A stretch of DNA of 64,000 nt from Closterium sp. NIES-65 (GCA_948144175.1 CANXME010002010.1:186001-250000), one strand, 5' to 3'. Counted from the stretch's first letter, positions 21,701 through 31,981 are shown. Program-made: numbers and translations. The notes: a model not told the origin generated them from the letters alone.

Positions 21701-22802
21701 TGAGTGGCACGACACACTGAGGACTACGCTGGCGGCACTTGGGTTTGCTCCTTCCACTGCAGACCCGTCGCTGTTTCTGCGCACCGACACCTCTCTGCCG
21801 CCGTTCTACATCCTCGTGTACGTCGACGACTTGGTCTTTGCCACAGCTGACACTGCTGGACTCGCCTACGTGAAGTCCGAGCTGCAGAAGAGACACGCGT
21901 GCACTGACCTGGGTGAACTGCGCAGCTACCTTGGCTTGCAGATCACCCGGGACAGAGCACGCCGCACCATTACCCTGACTCAGTCACACATGGTGCAGCA
22001 GGTCCTTCAGCGATTCGGCTTCACGTACTCCTCGCCTCAGGCCACTCCTCTGCCTACTCGCCACTCGCTCTCAGCTCTGCCTTCGGATGAGTCCGTAGAG
22101 TCGAGTGGCCCGTATGCAGAGCTTGTTGGCTGCCTCATGTACCTGATGACCTGCACTCGACCTGACCTTGCATAGCCTCTTATCATTCTCGCACGCTATG
22201 TTGCTCCTGGGAGACACCGACCAGAGCACATGGCTGCAGCGAAGAGGGTGTTGCGCTACTTGTGCAGTACGTCGGGCATGGGGCTAGTGCTTGGAGGGCG
22301 CAGTCCAGTGGTCCTCACTGGGCACGCGGACGCTTCTTGGGCTGACGACCAGGCTACGCAGCGGTCGTCACAGGGTTACACCTTCAGCCTTGGTTCCGGC
22401 TCTGTTTCGTGGCGGGCTACCCGCTCGTCTTCTGTTCTCGGCTCTAGTTGTGAGGCTGAGATCTACGCCGGGGCTATGGCTGCCCAGGAGCTTCGCTGGC
22501 TCACCTACCTGCTGACCGAGCTTGGAGAGCCGCCTCGTTCTCCTCCAGTCCTGTACGTAGACAACAAGGCCATGCTGGCCTTGTGTCGAGAGCAGCGACT
22601 GGAGCACAGGACAAAGCACATTGCTCTCCGCTACTTTCTTGCTCGTGAGCTACAGCAGCGTGGACAGTTGCGACTTGCGTACGTGGCCTCTGAGGCCAAC
22701 ACTGCTGATGTCTTCACCAAGGCACTTGCGCCTTGTGATCATCAGCGCTTCTGCACGCAGCTGGGTCTTGTGCCTGTCTTGCCTCACTTGCTCACTTCTT
22801 GA
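18764..22802 (+). pseudogene. Cop1-c integrase, reverse transcriptase and RNase H, two TAG codons
   Basis: One frame from 18,855 to 22,802. Order: zinc-binding HHCC part (LWHHRLGHPS lies just upstream in the shifted zone; CVPCVEGRQR near 18,935); integrase core with VVDDYSRYTT (19,075), LHSDRGGEFSSG (about 19,217) and QQNGIAERRIG (about 19,315); GAEPG-type linker (about 19,870-20,060); RT with MWIFRVKRPPG (21,372), FLQGSLHEEIWLRRPPGF and VYVDDLVFAT (about 21,818); RNase H with GHADASWADD (22,321), SSCEAEIYAG and VDNKAMLAL. TAG at 21,279-21,281 (Gln in Cop1-a) and TAG at 22,173-22,175 (Tyr in Cop1-a) are the only breaks. This is the best reference for family 1 in the window. Confidence 0.94.
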
Positions 22803-23003
22803 CCTTGCTTGTACCTTCACCTATATATACTCTTGCTCTTGCTTGCTTGACTCTTGTATATCTCTATATGTGATCTTGCATGTGAACTGGCCTTCTGGCC
22901 TTTGAACTTGTGCTCGGAATGTGTGGTGACTTTGTGATCCACCCTGAGCTTTGCTTTGCTTTGCTTGACTGGTCTTGTGACCCCTTGTTCTCCCCCACTT
23001 TGC

Positions 23004-23014
23004 CTATGGGGGTG
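23004..23014 (+). other. Polypurine tract of Cop1-c
   Basis: CTATGGGGGTG directly before TGTCAG of the 3' LTR, identical to the tract of Cop1-a. Bases 22,803-23,003 are the non-coding 3' region with TATATA runs. Confidence 0.75.
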
Positions 23015-23147
23015 TGTCAGAACATTATAGCATACTTTTTTGTGTAGGCTATAGTGGGGTATCCCATAGGGGGTACAACCCAATTAGGGTTTCCTATTTG
23101 TACTCACTTCGTTCATAGTCATTTCATTCCTCGTTCTAACCTTCTCA
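23015..23147 (+). repeat. 3' LTR of Cop1-c
   Basis: 133 bp, TGTCAG...TTCTCA, the complete LTR form of this copy. Cop1-b resumes at 23,148. Confidence 0.9.
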
Positions 23148-23905
23148 CAGCTTCCTGTTCTCCAAGGTACATCTTACTCCTCTTGCTGGGGATCATGGGC
23201 TCACAGCTCCACCTTTAGACAAGCCATTTGAGTCAAGCGGTCCATATCCTGAGCTGGTGGGTTGTCTCATGTACCTGATGACCTGTAGTCGCTCAGACCT
23301 TGCTTACCCTCTTAGCCTCCTTGCGCGCTTTGTTGCGCCTCGGAGACACCGACCTTTTCACTGGTGCACTGCTAAGAGGGTGGCAAAGTATCTGGCGAAT
23401 ATATTAGGCATGGGGCTGGTCCTTGGAGGGAAGCAGCCAGTTACACTTACAGGTTTCTCGGACTCGTCGTGGGTCGACAACGCTGAGTCGGTGCGGTCTA
23501 CACAGGGTTACTACTTCAGCCTTGGGACCGGAGCTGTTTCGTGGAGGTCGATTCGTGCGTCGTCGGTCCCCAGTTCTAGCTATGGGGCGAAGGTGTATGT
23601 TGTGGCCATACTGAACTTGGTGAGCGGGCTCGCTCTCGACCAGTCTTGTTCGCCGACAACAGGTCTGCTGTCCTGTTGTGCGACGAGCCCTGGCTTGTTG
23701 GGAAGGCAAAGCACATCCAGCTTCGTTACTTCCTTCTGTGCGAGTTGCAACAGCGTGGCCAGGCCCTGGTGGTACGTGTGGTCTTTGAGGCCAACACTGT
23801 AGATATCTTTTCCAAGGCATTGCTGCCTTGTGACCACCAGGGCTTCTGCACCCAGCTAAGCCTTGTGCCTACCGGCCCTCTCTTACTTCATAGAGATGCT
23901 TTGTA
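23148..23905 (+). pseudogene. Cop1-b RT end and RNase H, frameshifted
   Basis: VGCLMYLMTCSRSDLAYPLS (about 23,257) and GFSDSSWVDNAESVRSTQGY (about 23,450) match the RT end and RNase H of Cop1-c. Near 23,600 a deletion removes the AAQELRWL segment. The frame then shifts, with HIQLRYFLLCELQQRGQ and EANTVDIFSKALLPCDHQGF read in another frame. Non-functional. Bases 23,906-24,236 are the AT-richer 3' untranslated part. Confidence 0.85.
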
Positions 23906-24236
23906 TTATACTCTTGCATCTCACTATATATCATATATCTTTGCTTGTGGATAGGACTTGTGGACAAGACTTGTGGCCGTTTGCTCTTTGCAATGCATGT
24001 CATGCATGTCTTGTACTCGTGCATCTTCTATATTTGATAGTCGATGCATGTGAACTGGCATTGTGTCCTCTTGCATGTTCTCATACTGCTTTATGATCTT
24101 GAGATCCACCCCGGGCTTCATTTTGCTCTTGTGAACTGGTCTTGTGCATGTATCTTGCTCTTGCTGACTGGCCATATGACCCTTGCTTTTAGACTGTGCG
24201 TTCCACAGGACTACCATCACCTAGACTATGGGGGTG

Positions 24237-24368
24237 TATCAAACTATGATTGTTATAGTTTGTGTTTCCTAGTCTACGTGGTGTACATTTGTGTTTAGGG
24301 CTGGCTAGGGTTTGCTATATCAACCGTGTACGCCATTGTTGAGCCTATTCATTTATTCCGTTACCATG
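24237..24368 (+). repeat. Probable 3' LTR of Cop1-b
   Basis: Follows CTATGGGGGTG as in the other family-1 copies and contains a diverged TAGGGTTT block. Starts TATC where others have TGTC. The right end near 24,368 is approximate. Confidence 0.55.
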
Positions 24369-24377
24369 TTGACACCC

Positions 24378-24885
24378 TTGCTAGTAGCCACGGCTCAAGG
24401 ATGGTAGGCACGTCGACCTTTCGTCACAAGGGAAACACCGTGGTGTAGTGGGAGTAGTCGTCCACCACAATCAAGAAGTAGCTCCTGACGTGGGTCAAGG
24501 ACCGGGTAGGGGCCTCAAACGTCCAAGTGCAGGGTTTGTAAGGGAGCCGTAGTGGGGGGGAACGAGGAGGAGTGAGGAGCAGCGCGCTGCCGACCCTCAA
24601 CGCAGGGGGTGCACGGCGGTGCAGGCGAGCAGGAAAGCAGGGCAAGTTACTCTGGAAGACCTGAGCAGACGATGCCGTACCATCCTACTGAGACCCGGGA
24701 AGGACGGGCAACCTAGACGGTGGTGCCAAAGGACCGAAGGGAGGGTGAGTGACCGACAGTCGCACGACACAGCAACTACCTGCCTTGACCGGACCTGACC
24801 TGACCCAATGTGGTGGGACCCAGTGTGTAGTGAGTACAGACCAGAGCCCCGGTTCCTAGTGAAAAGAGGCCAGAGGCGCCCCAAT
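24378..24885 (-). pseudogene. Inverted family-1 fragment: protease tail to integrase start
   Basis: On the minus strand it reads LYSLHTGSHHIGSGQV, LWHHRLGCPSFPGLSRMVRH and VVDDYSHYTTVFPL, the same segment as Cop1-b 12,430-12,930 and closest to it in sequence. Only about 500 bp survive, in the opposite orientation to the neighbouring Cop1-b end. Probably from another copy of the same subfamily. Confidence 0.8.
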
Positions 24886-25065
24886 GGCACTTTTGACTGG
24901 TCTTGTGTCCATTTGTGGTTATTGTTGTACCTCACTTCGCCTATGGGGGTGTGTCAAAACATATATATATGTTTGGTAAGTTTGTTAGGCTACAGTGAGG
25001 AGCACAATATAGGGTACAGTAGTTTCTGGAGTTTCCTACTTGGACCTATCTTGTGCTAGTGAAAC
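24886..25065 (+). repeat. Family-1 3' end: UTR stub, polypurine tract and LTR
   Basis: CTATGGGGGTG at 24,941-24,951 is followed by TGTCAAAACATATATATATG and the TTAGGCTACAGTG, GGGTACAG and TTTCCTACTTG blocks of the family-1 LTR. No RNase H precedes it, so this is an isolated 3' end. Right border approximate. Confidence 0.65.
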
Positions 25066-25299
25066 TCTATAACGCGATTATACGGTAACACCATTCGGGT
25101 TTCCATTTCGAGAACACTTTAGCTATAGAGTAACTTGTCGTGCGTTTTACCTGAAGTGCTTATAAGGCATTTTCACTAAGTGCCCTCTCCCCCACTCCCT
25201 GTTCCCAGATCCCCGACTCGCAAGTCGGAAAAAAATTGTCAATCATCTACGTGTGCTGTCAGTAGTAATACCGGTACTTACGATAGGTCAGTGTTATAG
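25066..25299. other. Unique AT-richer sequence, no feature seen
   Basis: No coding potential, repeats or RNA genes found. It ends in the target site TTACC of Cop2-b. Confidence 0.5.
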
Positions 25300-25304
25300 T
25301 TACC

Positions 25305-26275
25305 TGCGGAGAGTCAGTCGACTAAGGTGGCGAGCTTGACTACTGGGGAGTTGGCATGAACTACTAAGAGTGATCGTAGCTTTGCTTGCGTTCCTTAGCA
25401 CTTGCACATTTTCGAGAGAAGTTGGCAAGAGTTTCACTAGCAAAGTTGGAATTACGGAATGATTGAGTTCATAATGACAAGAATGACTACATCAGGCACC
25501 TAGAACCTATGCAGCTAGCCTGGTCGACTGCCAACACTGCATGGTCGACCGCTTGCCAACGTTGCGTAGAGGAGCCGCGCTAGCACTGCAGAAAGGCGAC
25601 CTGCCAGCACTGCAGGTTGACGGCGTGCCAACGTTGCAACAGTGCGGCTATCCTGCGTTGCACCCGTAGATGGCAGCAGTGCGCACGGATGATTAGCCCG
25701 ACTTGCATCGTTGTGCATCCGTCGGCTGCTGTCTGCGCCTGACGAGCCACATCGACTTCAGGATACCAGCCCGAAGTCGCCTTCGCCATCGCGACCTCGA
25801 TGACGTTTGCGTGCCTCCACAGAACTCGTCGAGCAGGATAACCGGTCGACCTGGTCAACCACCAAGTGCTCTAGTCGACCACCAGGTGCCTCCGGTCGAC
25901 CACCAGGTACCTCTGGTCGACCACAGCTCCTATCGCCCCTGGTCGACGGACCCCTTCCGTCGACCAGAACTGTCAGCTGTTGTCGTCAAGCTCCTCTTGT
26001 CGTCCGCTGCTCACTTGTCAGGTCGACGGACTGATCCGTCAGCCTCCCGGTCAAACTGCTCCTCCTGGTCGACGACCCACCCGTCGCCCAGCACAATCAG
26101 CTGCAGGTGTCAAGCTCCCTGGTCCACAGCACCACCATAGCGGTCCCCTACAGCTCGATCAAGCCCGTCGAGCAGCTCTCCCAGTGCAAACGGTCTGTTG
26201 CTTCTCCCGTACATCCGACCAAGTCGTCGACGTTGCCCAAGCGAGGGCGGGGCCAACACTCCGTTCCCATTAACA
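25305..26275 (-). repeat. 3' LTR of Cop2-b
   Basis: 971 bp. Preceded on the minus strand by GGCAGGGGGG, the polypurine tract (plus 26,275-26,285). Contains many GTCGAC palindromes between 25,850 and 26,070. Confidence 0.9.
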
Positions 26276-28434
26276 CCCCCCTGCCACATTCATGCTTGGG
26301 CCTCCAGCCCACACGGCAGTACTCCACGGAGAAAACTCGTCCTCGGCGTGCACCCCATACACAGTACGCAGTCACCACACCAGCCATGCAGAAAGACATG
26401 GCACCTACTACTGCACATCATCGTCCCCGTCGCCGACGTCAGCTAGACGCACTTGGCCAATGGCAACAGAGCACTGGTTGAAAGCCGGAAACTGCACCGC
26501 CTTCATCAGGAAGTCCGCCGGATGCTCGGTGGTCGGGATGTATTTCAGCACAAACTTCCAGCGCTTCACCTTGTGCTGTAGCCAAGGGTAGCGTCACTCC
26601 ATGTGCTTGAGGTTGCCCGTCAACCCCAAGCCCTCAGTGACCGTAATTGCTGACTTGTTGTCGACACGGAGGATGGTCGGATTTCCAGCGTCAAGCAGCT
26701 TGAATTCCGCAAGGAGGAAGCGAAGTCAACGCCCCTCCTTGCCGGCGTCCGTGGCCGCAACGTACTCTGACTCGGTCGAGGTGACTGTCACGCACTTGAT
26801 GCGCTGGCTCGACCAGGAGGCCGCGGCCCCTCCGAATACGAACACGTAGCCGCCCATGTTCGTCCGGTTCTGCTTGTTGCCCGTGTCGTTGGCGTCCACG
26901 TAGCCGGTCAGCTCGAGCGACTCTGGTCCACCGCCGAACTCCAGGGCAGTGTCGCGGGTGTCGGCGAGGTAGGCGAGGCAACGGTCCACCTCGCACCAAT
27001 GCTGGTCGCTCCTCACCGTGAGGCCGCTCCCCAACTTGCTGCAGGCGAACGCGATGTCCAGCCTCGTCGCCGCCGCCGCGAACTGCAGCGAGTCAACCTT
27101 CTGCCAATACTCCTCCTCCTCACGCTCCTGCGCCTCCTCATTGTCGAATGTCAGTTCGGTGTAGGCGTCCACCGAGATGGGCATCTTCGAGGTGCGCCCA
27201 CCTTGCTCCTCGTTGATGAAGCGCCTGCGCAGCTTGTCGGGCTTCTTCCTGGTCAGAAGCTGGTATGGAGTTGTTCCCGGCCGCGTCGTCGACCGCTCGG
27301 AGCTGTTTCGCACCCAGATAGCTTGTCGTAGAGCGAGGTGCCAACAGTGGTGCTGCACGCCCATATGCAGCAGCATCGTCCGCACGGACTCAACAACCGT
27401 GCACATCTCCCGCTCAGCCATGCCGTTCTGATGCAGAGTGTAGGGGCACGTAAGGTCCTGGACGATGCCCTTCCCGTCGACGAAGCTGGTGAAGTCCTTT
27501 CCGAGGAACTCCCCTCCCCAGTCTGAGCAAAGTGACAGCACCGACATCTTCATCGCCGTTCCACCAGCACTAGCCACCTGTGGAAATCCCGCAGCACATC
27601 GCTCTTCTTAGCGCTTGGCATTGCCCACACGAACCTAATTTGGCAATCCTTCAACTTCAGGAAGTACAAGCTGCCATCCTTGGCAGCCACCCGAAATGGC
27701 CCGCACAAGTCAATGTGCACGACGGCCAGCGCCTCCTCGGCGTCCGAGCCCTTGTCGGGGAAGGTGTGTTGCGCCAGCTTTCCTCCGATGCACGAGACAC
27801 ACGGCGGGTCTGTTCTGGTCGACGGCGTGATGTCGAGCCCAGTAGCAACTTCATGCTTTGCCGAGCTCTTGATCATGTCGACGCCGACATGCGCGAGCCT
27901 CACATGCAACCGGTCAGGGGTCGACTTCGTCGCCGAGACAATCGTCTGCAGAGCCACCACCTCGGTCGACAGCGACCGCGTCGAGCAGGGGCGAAGGTCG
28001 GTGCAGAGGACTCGTCCGGTGTAGCGTGCTCGACCGAGCACCTCCCCGGTCGCGGCGACGAGCAGCATCTCGTTACTGTCGCCCGGCAGCTGCACTCTGC
28101 TCTCCTTCAGTTGGCCAGCTGACAGCAGGTTCCCATGTATCCTCGGAACGTACAGCACATCGAGGATGAGGACCCACTTCCCAGCCTCCCCTTGCAGAGC
28201 AACGGTTCCACGACCCTCGACGAACTGCAGTGCCACGTTGAATCCATGCACTTGCTTCACGCCGTCTCTCGGCGCTATGTCGACAAAGACCGCCTTTGTC
28301 CCCATCAGGTGGTGGGAGCAACCGCTGTCGAGCACCACCGCCATTCGGTTAGCTTGCACAGCTGCCACCACCGCCTGAAAGTCCACGCCAACCTCTAGCG
28401 CCACCGAGACTGTCGGCTTCACAACGCCGACCAT
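26276..28434 (-). pseudogene. Cop2-b protease, integrase and RNase H fused by in-frame deletion
   Basis: From 28,434 downward: protease VLDSGCSHHLMG; GAG-pre-integrase VRLAHVGVDMIKSSAKHEVA and CVSCIGGKLAQHTF; integrase VHIDLCGPFRV, LCSDWGGEFLGKDF (Arg to Trp before GGEF) and HQNGMAEREMCTVVESVR. At about 27,240 TPYQLLTRKKP runs straight into DKLRRRFINEEQGGRT, which in Cop2-a lies after the RT. RNase H then reads GYVDANDTGNKQ and STESEYVAATDAGKEG, and shifts frame near 26,725 before VDNKSAITVTEGLGL. No YVDD is left. One frameshift also separates the protease/integrase frame from the next near 27,560. Confidence 0.9.
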
Positions 28435-29919
28435 TGAGCACGACGCCGCCCCGTCGCTTTGGCCCTTGCCGCTGGAGTTGTCGACGTCCTTCGTCGACGA
28501 CGTCGACTTTGACGTCTCCTTCTCCTTGTGCGGCTTTGCATCTCGACACGGGCGACGACTGGCCGATTGACCGCGACCCCTCTTGTTGTCGTCCTTGTCG
28601 TTGTCGTCGCGTTCGAAGCATTCTTAGGAGAGATGGTCGGGGTCGTGGCAGATCCAGCACTCCTACCGTCGACCACCACCTCCTCGGCCCTTGTCTCGCG
28701 TCGACCTCTTCTCGTCGACCGCCCACCTCCGCCCGGCTTCCCGCGGTGCCCATGCTCTTGATACTGCTTCGTCGGTGCAGCGTAATTTGCCAATTGAAGG
28801 AGCTCCGTGGGCTAATCTGCCTCCTACATCGCCTCATCTTGGAAGATGTAGCTGGTGAGGGAGTCCTCGTTGAGGAACTCACGTGTGCCGGGCACCATTG
28901 TCATCCTCTTCATGAGGTTATAGCTTCGCGGCAGGTCCTTGAGGACGTGGGTGATGTAGGACGCCGTCGAGTATTCGGCGCCCGCCATCCACATCTCAGC
29001 TAGGATACGTCGAGCACGGTTGCAGTAGTCCGTCGCCGACTCCTGCTCGCCCATCCGAATTTGAGTCATCTTCTCCTCCAGCTGTCCAATGTATACGTCC
29101 TACTTCACCTGATACGTCGATATGATGAAGTGCCATGCTTGGTAACCAGCGTCCAGTCGCTCTTGACAGCTCCTGAGCGCTAGCTGCACCACCAATGAGC
29201 AACTAAGCAACACAAAACTCCCCGCGCAGCTCGACATCTTCCTTGGGCGGAATTGGCACGGTGCCGTCGGCGAAGCCCTTCAGCCCGGCGCCCTCCAGCT
29301 GAGGTTCTATCGACTCCCTCCAAATGATGACGTCCCGTCGATTTTCCAGCGGTGCGATAGTGATCCGGTCCGGCGAGAACTTGAAGTAGCCATACGGCGG
29401 TGCAATCCCGCCCGCCGTCATGTGCGTCGTCGCCGAGAGCCCTCCACTGCTTCATAGAGGAGAGCGACGTCGACCATCGACGTCGGCACGCGAGCTCCCT
29501 GCAGCCGCCGTCGACCGCTGCACTCGCGCCCGAATCCTTTCGATGCCACCGTCGACCTTGATCACCCCCCTCTACTTCGTGCCTTCGCTGCCATTGACTC
29601 GTGCACTGTCGTCGACGTCGTCGTCGACGCCACCTTCGTTTCGCACTGGTCGAAGAGATGCAGGACGGGAAGGGTGTTCCGTCGCCCACAGCGAGTGGAT
29701 GCACGACTCGGCAATCATCAAGGGGATCGTCCCGTACTCGGCATCCGTGTGGCGTTTCCTCGTATCAGCCAAACGTGCCTCCAAGGTGTCCGCTACGCCC
29801 GCATCAACTATGGGTTCGAGGCGATTAACGCTGCTGCCGGCCTACGAACGACTCAGTAGGTGCAAAATCCAGCTCCTATCTAAAGGTAATCAACGGGGCC
29901 GTCCACGCTCACCACACCA
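28435..29919 (-). pseudogene. Cop2-b leader and gag, broken
   Basis: From high to low coordinates: a candidate leader frame (MEARLADTRKRHTDAEY at about 29,784) of unknown relevance; gag N-terminus (YGYFKFSPDRITIAPLENRR, then WRESIEPQLEG, about 29,400-29,260); capsid core (QIRMGEQESATDYCNRARRI and VLKDLPRSYNLMKRM, about 29,069-28,900); zinc knuckle CWICHDPDHLS followed by a TAA inside the CX2CX4HX4C motif (near 28,625). Several frame changes separate these pieces. Next to the LTR, TGGTGTGGTGAGCG (plus 29,906-29,919) occupies the PBS position but does not match the initiator-Met site. Confidence 0.82.
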
Positions 29920-30855
29920 TACAGAGAGTCACTCGACAACGGTAGTGAGCTAGACTACAGGAGGGTTGGCACGAACTACTAAGAGTGATATTTGCTTGCG
30001 TTCCTTAGCACTTGCACATCGATGGGAGAAGTTGGCAAGAGTTTCACTAGCAAAGTTGGAATTACATAATGATTAAGTTCACAATGACAAAGAATGACTA
30101 CATCAGGCACCTAGCAACTCTGCAGCTAACCTGGTCGACTGCCAGCACTGCATGGACGATCGCCTGCCAACGTTGCATAGAGGAGCCGCCAACACTTCAG
30201 AAAGGCGACCTGCCAACACTGCAGGTCGACGGCGTGCCAACGCTGCAACAGTGCGACTGTCTAGCGTTGCACCCGGCAGCAGATGATTGGTCCGACTTGC
30301 ATCATTGTGCATCCATCGGCTGTTGTCTGCGCCTGACGAGCCACATCGACTTCGGGATATCGGCCCGAAGTCCCCTTCGCCATTGCGACCTCGACGCCGT
30401 TTGAGTGCCTCCGCAGAACTCGTCGAGCAGGTTACCAGGTCGACCTGGTCGACCACCAAGTTCTCTGGTCGACCACCAGGTACCTCTGGTCGACCACAGG
30501 TCCTGTCAAGCTACCCCCTGGTCGACGGACCCCTTCAGCTGACCAGATCTGTCAGCTGTTGTCGCCGAGCTCCCCTCGGTCGACCGCTGCTGACTTGTCA
30601 GGTCGACAGACTGCTCCGTCGGCCTCCTGGTCGAACTACTCCTCCTGGTCGACGGCCCACCCGTCGCCCAGCCCAGTCAGCTGCAGCTGTCGAGCTCCCT
30701 GGTCGACAGCACCACCACAACGGTCCCCTGCAGCTCGACGAAGCCCGTCAAGCAGCTCTCCCCTTGTTAACGGTCGGCTACTTCTCCCGTGCATCCGACC
30801 AAGTCGTCGGCATTGCCCAAACGAGGGCGGGGCCAACACTCCATTCCCGTTAACA
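29920..30855 (-). repeat. 5' LTR of Cop2-b
   Basis: 936 bp, TGTTAACGGG start on the minus strand. At least ten GTCGAC palindromes, several spaced 15-20 bp apart around 30,435-30,525. Confidence 0.9.
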
Positions 30856-30860
30856 TTACC

Positions 30861-31016
30861 AACCGGTTGTTTCCAGCTTATTTACCGGGAGGGTACACAA
30901 ACATATTAACATTCTGGCTTAAAAGATTTTCTTTCAAAAACTAAGATTTACCCTGATGGCTAAAAGTAATTGACACACGTTACACTATTGATCAAGGAAG
31001 CCAGAAATCCTACCAG
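30861..31016. other. Short unique AT-rich spacer
   Basis: No feature seen between the Cop2-b target site and the MITE. Confidence 0.5.
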
Positions 31017-31552
31017 TATGGCCCCGGATATAGGCGCTGGCCTATTACAGGCGCCGGCGCTTCTATCTGGAGCATGGCGCTTATGGCCGAAACTCGATTA
31101 TAAGCGCCCCCCTGGAAGAAAACCATTACTTATTATAAGCGCCCCCCCCCCCCCCCCCCCCCAATTTTTTATTCAAATCTCTATTTTAATCGGTAACAAA
31201 TTTCAGTTTTGCAGCGAGTCAAAATTAATTTTCGCTTCGTTTGACTCGCGAAGACCTGACTGGCTGCGCATCCAGTCAGGATGTGCTGGCTGGCATGCCT
31301 GCAAAGTGACGCGAATTTGCTTGTGTACAGGAAGCAGAATCGCTTGCGCGCGATTCTGCTTTGTGACGCTTTTTTATTTCGACTCGTTTGAAATGGCAAC
31401 AATGAAAGGTACAGTTTGGTACCTTTAAAGTATAAATTTGTATTTGTCATTATATAAGCGCCGGCGCTTATGGCCGTTACTCAATTACAAGCGCCACCCC
31501 TAAAAAATCCGTACTTATTATAAGCGCATATGCGCTTATATCCGGGGCCATA
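31017..31552. mobile_element. MITE with TGGCCCCGGATATA terminal inverted repeats and TA duplication
   Basis: Ends TGGCCCCGGATATAGGCGC (31,019 on) and its inverse GCGCTTATATCCGGGGCCA (to 31,550), 18 of 19 matching, flanked by TA on each side as in Tc1/mariner-like elements. The 532 bp have no transposase. Inside each end a roughly 65-bp direct repeat starts GGCGCTTATGGCCG (about 31,076 and 31,459). The motif TTATAAGCGC recurs several times, and a 21-base C run lies at 31,142-31,162. The family is not named here because several TA-specific superfamilies would fit. Confidence 0.8.
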
Positions 31553-31555
31553 CGG

Positions 31556-31981
31556 TGTTGGGCTGAGATAGCCCCTTAGGATCTTTGCAAGGGATAACTC
31601 TAGGTGAAGTAGTTGTAATAGCGGAAGCGTTTAGTGAAGAATTTGAACCGACCTTGCACTGGTGTGTGAGAGCAAAGTTGATTGAAATAAACAAGCAAAT
31701 ACAAGGATTTATATAAGAGTACAGGGAATAGATAACTGTATTGCTGTTGCGGTTCGATATAGCGCGACTCGGGCAACTGCTCTGTAACGAGTCAGTTGTG
31801 TGTCCTTAACTGTCGCGCTGTAATTGTCGAGTCAAAGGTCAGCGACCTTTGACTTTCTCGTAACCTCCAGGCGGTTACCCTAACCTCCGAGGTTGACTCG
31901 ATGCTTCGATTGGGACTGCTTCGCTTGGTACCTTGGATTTTGATACGACAGAAGCGCACTTAGGACTTATTGTTTCCAACA
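31556..31981 (-). repeat. 3' LTR of Cop4
   Basis: TGTTGG...CCAACA, 426 bp. The gag-pol stop codon (31,960-31,962) lies inside it, and the purine tract AGCGAAGGGGAG just before it is therefore also coding. Confidence 0.95.

Larger units (their letters stand above)
15822..23147 (+). mobile_element. Cop1-c: family-1 copia, nearly full length, nested in Cop1-b
   Basis: LTR, PBS, C-rich leader, gag, protease, integrase, RT, RNase H, polypurine tract and LTR are all present in order. The two LTRs match at all but one of the 108 positions they share, so insertion was recent relative to Cop1-a and Cop1-b. The 5' LTR lacks the outer 25 bp and no target duplication is visible. The left end therefore probably suffered a small deletion at or after integration. 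Coding is interrupted by three TAG codons and one frameshift. Confidence 0.93.
12240..24368 (+). mobile_element. Cop1-b: old family-1 copia split by two nested insertions
   Basis: Protease-to-RT remnants at 12,240-15,462 and RT-to-RNase H remnants at 23,148-23,905 are the two halves of one element in the same orientation. The break lies in the RT. In Cop1-a/c the sequence CAGGTCCTTCAGCG is continuous; here CAGATCCTT ends at about 15,822 and CAGCTTCC resumes at 23,148. The gap is filled by the TRIM (15,463-15,807) and Cop1-c (15,822-23,147). The 3' LTR lies near 24,237-24,368. The 5' border is uncertain. Confidence 0.85.
25300..30860 (-). mobile_element. Cop2-b: family-2 copia, internally deleted, TTACC target duplication
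   Basis: TTACC at 25,300-25,304 and 30,856-30,860 flanks an element with LTRs 25,305-26,275 and 29,920-30,855. On the minus strand the LTRs start TGTTAA and end in a purine-CA or TA dinucleotide. Gag, protease, integrase and RNase H are recognisable in copia order, but about 1.7 kb from the integrase C-terminus to most of the RT are missing compared with Cop2-a. The LTRs differ in length (971 and 936 bp) and at many bases, so the insertion is not young. Confidence 0.92.

Noticed and set aside
31142-31162. C run as a polypurine tract of an LTR element
   Set aside because: It lies inside the TA-flanked MITE with no LTR borders nearby.
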